Source of the DNA: Methanothermococcus okinawensis
Lineage (GTDB): Archaea; AGJL01; Methanococci; Methanococcales; Methanococcaceae
DNA: 7,161 bases
Direction: 5' to 3'
NCBI GenBank assembly: GCA_015661585.1
Contig: DQVU01000143.1
Coordinates: 1 to 7,161, forward strand
Each line of letters opens with the position of its first letter. The first letter of the stretch is position 1. This document shows, piece by piece, positions 5,318 to 7,161 of this stretch. Under the pieces are notes generated by a model. The model saw only the letters and a list, made by a program, of their open reading frames with translations. It searched no databases and was not told where the DNA came from. A program made the position numbers and the translations under genes.

Positions 5318-5507
5318 GTTAATAGTTAACATTAGAAAAAGGTATTAAAATAAGAATAACGGTATATAACTACAATTATGTAATAAAATATGTAATAAAA
5401 TATATATAATTAATTATCAAATTAAATTATTATAATGATAATTATATAATAAATATTTAAGATATTAAGTTTTTATTTTAGTTGTTATAAATTTTTAAGG
5501 GGGGAAT
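5318..5507 (+). promoter_or_regulatory. Very AT-rich promoter region of the cysteine-rich gene
   Basis: No gene is visible. TATA-like sequence is frequent; the best placed is TTATATAATAAATATTTAA (5442-5460), giving a start near 5480 and a leader of about 30 bases. The ribosome binding site is an unusual run of six G (5499-5504). Upstream are a 12-bp tandem duplication (5377-5400) and a 9-bp inverted repeat, TAATTATCA (5411-5419) with TGATAATTA (5436-5444), which could be an operator. Confidence 0.35.
5377..5400. repeat. Perfect 12-bp tandem duplication
   Basis: TATGTAATAAAA occurs twice head to tail (5377-5388 and 5389-5400), upstream of the cysteine-rich gene. It matches the unit length, but not the sequence, of the duplications at 256-279 and 6011-6034. 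Confidence 0.85.
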
Positions 5508-6005
5508 ATGGATCCTGAAAAAATATTTGTTATACACTCTATCTGCGAGGCAAAACTCTTTGATAAACTTAAATTGTTAATTTCTGACAATATTTCAAAG
5601 GTGTATAATATAAAAATAATAAATGTTCTGAATCATTCTCATTATTTTCTAAAGATCATTGTAAAAACTACAAGTAGCAAATGTAAAATGTTATGCGAAA
5701 TTTTACAAGAATATGAATTCATCATCACAAATTGTCAGGAAATAGCATTTCCCTCATATCTTGTTAGAATATCTGGGGACATGGAAAAATGTTTAAGTTT
5801 GCATAAGGAAATCTTAAATTCTTTTATAAACTCTGGGGCACTTCCTATTAAATCTGAAATTACATCTGAAGACTTTACTACTGCTATCTGTAATATTGTA
5901 GTGACTAACAAAGATCCTTTAAAATGTACAAAATTTCTAGAGTTGATTAGAAAAGAGGATTTAACATACAAGGTGATACCTATCGAATCTTACGAATGTT
6001 ATTAA
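5508..6005 (+). CDS. Cysteine-rich protein, apparent duplicated ferredoxin-like fold, function unknown
   Basis: 165 residues; I do not recognise the family. No signal peptide or membrane helix is seen. The order of likely strands and helices reads as two beta-alpha-beta-beta-alpha-beta units, about 5-76 and 83-160. Matching segments support a duplication: IIVKTTSSKCKMLCEILQ (50-67) resembles IVVTNKDPLKCTKFLELI (130-147), with the KC pair aligned. Such units occur in ACT-like regulatory domains, among others, so ligand sensing is possible but unproven. Eight Cys (13, 59, 63, 76, 95, 128, 140, 164) is a high count, although none form a CxxC motif. The start follows a run of six G, spaced normally for a binding site. 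Codons are more AT-rich than in spt5 and rpl11. The HEAT-like gene follows 48 bp later, suggesting one transcript. Confidence 0.85.
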   Translation: MDPEKIFVIHSICEAKLFDKLKLLISDNISKVYNIKIINVLNHSHYFLKIIVKTTSSKCKMLCEILQEYEFIITNCQEIAFPSYLVRISGDMEKCLSLHKEILNSFINSGALPIKSEITSEDFTTAICNIVVTNKDPLKCTKFLELIRKEDLTYKVIPIESYECY

Positions 6006-6010
6006 TCATA

Positions 6011-6034
6011 ATGTTATATTAAATGTTATATTAA
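6011..6034. repeat. Perfect 12-bp tandem duplication in an intergenic gap
   Basis: ATGTTATATTAA occurs twice head to tail (6011-6022 and 6023-6034) and fills half of the 48-bp gap between the cysteine-rich and HEAT-like genes. Each copy contains a TATA-like TTATATTA, so the duplication could have changed promoter strength here. Confidence 0.85.
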
Positions 6035-6053
6035 TAAGCAGGGTGGTTTGTTA

Positions 6054-6977
6054 ATGGTCTTCCCCCTTTTATATCCAAAGTCCCTTAAATTAAAAAAACT
6101 TATCCTAAAGGGACACCTTTTAAAAGCCCAAAAATTAATTGAAAGTGATATGTCTCTTTTAAAATATCTATTAGAATTTGTTGGATCAGACGATACAAAA
6201 TTATCTTCAAATTCCATATACCTTTTAACGAAGATATTTTTAAAACATAAGATGAACCATAAAAAACTTTTACCTTATATAAAAAAGTTTTTGAATAGTA
6301 ATACCGATGAAATTGTATTGAATACTCTAATGTGTTTAAAGTTACTACTAAAAGAAAACCCAGATTATTTTAAATATGTTGAGAGGGAAATATACGAGAT
6401 TAATAAAAAATCTGTGAATGTATTGATAAGAGAACATACCTGGGAACTGATAAGGAGTTATGGTGATGTCAAAAAGATAGGTGATGTTAAACCCCAAAGG
6501 AGCACCCTATACGAAAAACTTATTAAATTGAAGGAATCTATTAAACAACAGACATTAATTAAGAAATTACTTGATTTGGGAGAATCCCTTCTTAACCTTT
6601 CTCCAGTTAAAAAATTAATAATCTCCGTAGAAAAGATAGAATCATCCATAAAGAAAGAAGATTTAAAGGGGACGTTAAAACTTATTGAAAAGGGAAAATT
6701 GGAAGAACTAAGTCCATTAAATGTGGCATACTGTTTCTCTGTTTTAACAAATTTAGATAAAGAAGAAATGGAAAAGTATATTGACAACGTTTTTAAATTG
6801 ATCTTCAGTGATAACGAGATCATAAGAAACACCGCACTCCATACAATTTACGAAATAACTAAAAAGTATCCAGATCTTATCTATAAGAGAATAGATATAC
6901 TTAGGAATTATTGTAGAAAATATGGTAGAAACACATTGATTGAGGAAATATTTCAGGAACTCTCAAAGATTATATAA
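6054..6977 (+). CDS. HEAT-like alpha-solenoid protein, function unknown
   Basis: 307 residues, almost wholly helical, with many Lys, Leu, Ile and Glu and no signal peptide or membrane segment. Paired amphipathic helices of HEAT type are visible at about 33-64 and 69-103 (LPYIKKFLNSNTDEIVLNTL), and clearly again at about 240-275 (VFKLIFSDNEIIRNTALHTI, then IYEITKKYPDLI). The middle (about 141-215) is a charged helical stretch that may be more irregular or coiled coil. HEAT arrays are protein-binding scaffolds, so a partner-binding role is likely, and the cysteine-rich protein just upstream is the obvious candidate partner. The ATG at 6054 is preferred over a TTG at 6048 because GGTGG (6042-6046) is seven bases from the ATG but only one from the TTG. 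Codon use is AT-rich like the preceding gene, which suggests the pair shares a history. Confidence 0.85.
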   Translation: MVFPLLYPKSLKLKKLILKGHLLKAQKLIESDMSLLKYLLEFVGSDDTKLSSNSIYLLTKIFLKHKMNHKKLLPYIKKFLNSNTDEIVLNTLMCLKLLLKENPDYFKYVEREIYEINKKSVNVLIREHTWELIRSYGDVKKIGDVKPQRSTLYEKLIKLKESIKQQTLIKKLLDLGESLLNLSPVKKLIISVEKIESSIKKEDLKGTLKLIEKGKLEELSPLNVAYCFSVLTNLDKEEMEKYIDNVFKLIFSDNEIIRNTALHTIYEITKKYPDLIYKRIDILRNYCRKYGRNTLIEEIFQELSKII

Positions 6978-7161
6978 TCACATCGACAAACCAGTCTATT
7001 TTACAATCTGAGGAGATATATTTCTATTTTTAATTCAATATTAGTTGATGGAACTAGGATATATCTTTATTATTACTTGGTGGAACTAAGCTTTTTAAAT
7101 TAACAACAACCATGGAGGACTTCGATAAAAATAATTAAGAATTATTATAATCAAAAAAAAA
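6978..7161. other. AT-rich 3' spacer with an imperfect direct repeat
   Basis: No gene is supported on either strand. TATTTTTAA at 7025-7033 is a possible oligo-T terminator for the HEAT-like gene. TTGATGGAACTAGG (7045-7058) and TTGGTGGAACTAAG (7077-7090) match at 12 of 14 bases with a 32-base offset. A short frame at 7111 (MEDFDKNN then stop) is too short to call. Confidence 0.45.

Noticed and set aside
6048..6053. TTG start for the HEAT-like gene
   Set aside because: Only one base separates it from the GGTGG binding site; the ATG at 6054 is properly spaced.
6458..6832. 124-codon open frame on the minus strand
   Set aside because: It lies wholly inside and antisense to the HEAT-like gene, which has a binding site, coding-like composition and a repeat pattern; the antisense product is Ser/Phe-rich as expected for a shadow of Lys/Glu-rich coding DNA.
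1..7161. CRISPR array, tRNA, rRNA or intact insertion sequence
   Set aside because: No regularly spaced repeats, no tRNA-like arms or conserved rRNA segments, and no transposase or terminal inverted repeats were recognised on reading both strands.

Overview
The window is AT-rich archaeal DNA that most resembles a thermophilic member of the Methanococcales (Methanocaldococcus, Methanotorris or Methanothermococcus type). The grounds are an archaeal Spt5 gene followed by an archaeal-length ribosomal protein L11 gene, a pilin-like precursor with an EppA-type (class III) signal peptide, heavy use of AGA/AGG and ATA codons, GGTG-type ribosome binding sites, and TATA-box promoters in very AT-rich spacers. 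The genus is inference; I could not run any comparison.

Left part (1 to about 3700): every convincing gene is on the minus strand. In transcription order they are a three-helix DUF4870/Tic20-like membrane protein (3655-3323), a single-helix membrane-anchored protein of unknown function (2782-2306), a triple zinc-ribbon protein (2234-1659), a short TctA-family permease six bases downstream of it (1652-450), and the start of a pilin-like protein that runs off the left edge (164-1). The zinc-ribbon and TctA genes look like one operon. Between the DUF4870 gene and the single-helix gene lies about 540 bp without an intact gene; it holds what may be a broken plus-strand gene and a clear hairpin.

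Middle (about 3670 to 4215): a divergent spacer with a possible leaderless small plus-strand ORF (3851-4003) and the promoter and unusually T-tract-rich leader of spt5. No secE-like sequence lies between this point and spt5, although many archaea have secE there.

Right part (4216 to 7161): all plus strand. Spt5 (4216-4656) and L11 (4724-5206) form the transcription/translation module. After an AT-rich spacer come two genes I cannot name: a cysteine-rich protein that appears to be two copies of a ferredoxin-like fold (5508-6005), and an alpha-helical HEAT-like repeat protein (6054-6977). They are 48 bp apart and probably cotranscribed.

No rRNA, tRNA, CRISPR array, intact insertion sequence or defence system was seen. 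The most unusual items are the five oligo-T tracts in the spt5 leader, the absence of secE upstream of spt5, three separate perfect 12-bp tandem duplications in spacers, the zinc-ribbon/TctA pairing, and the unassigned cysteine-rich/HEAT pair.
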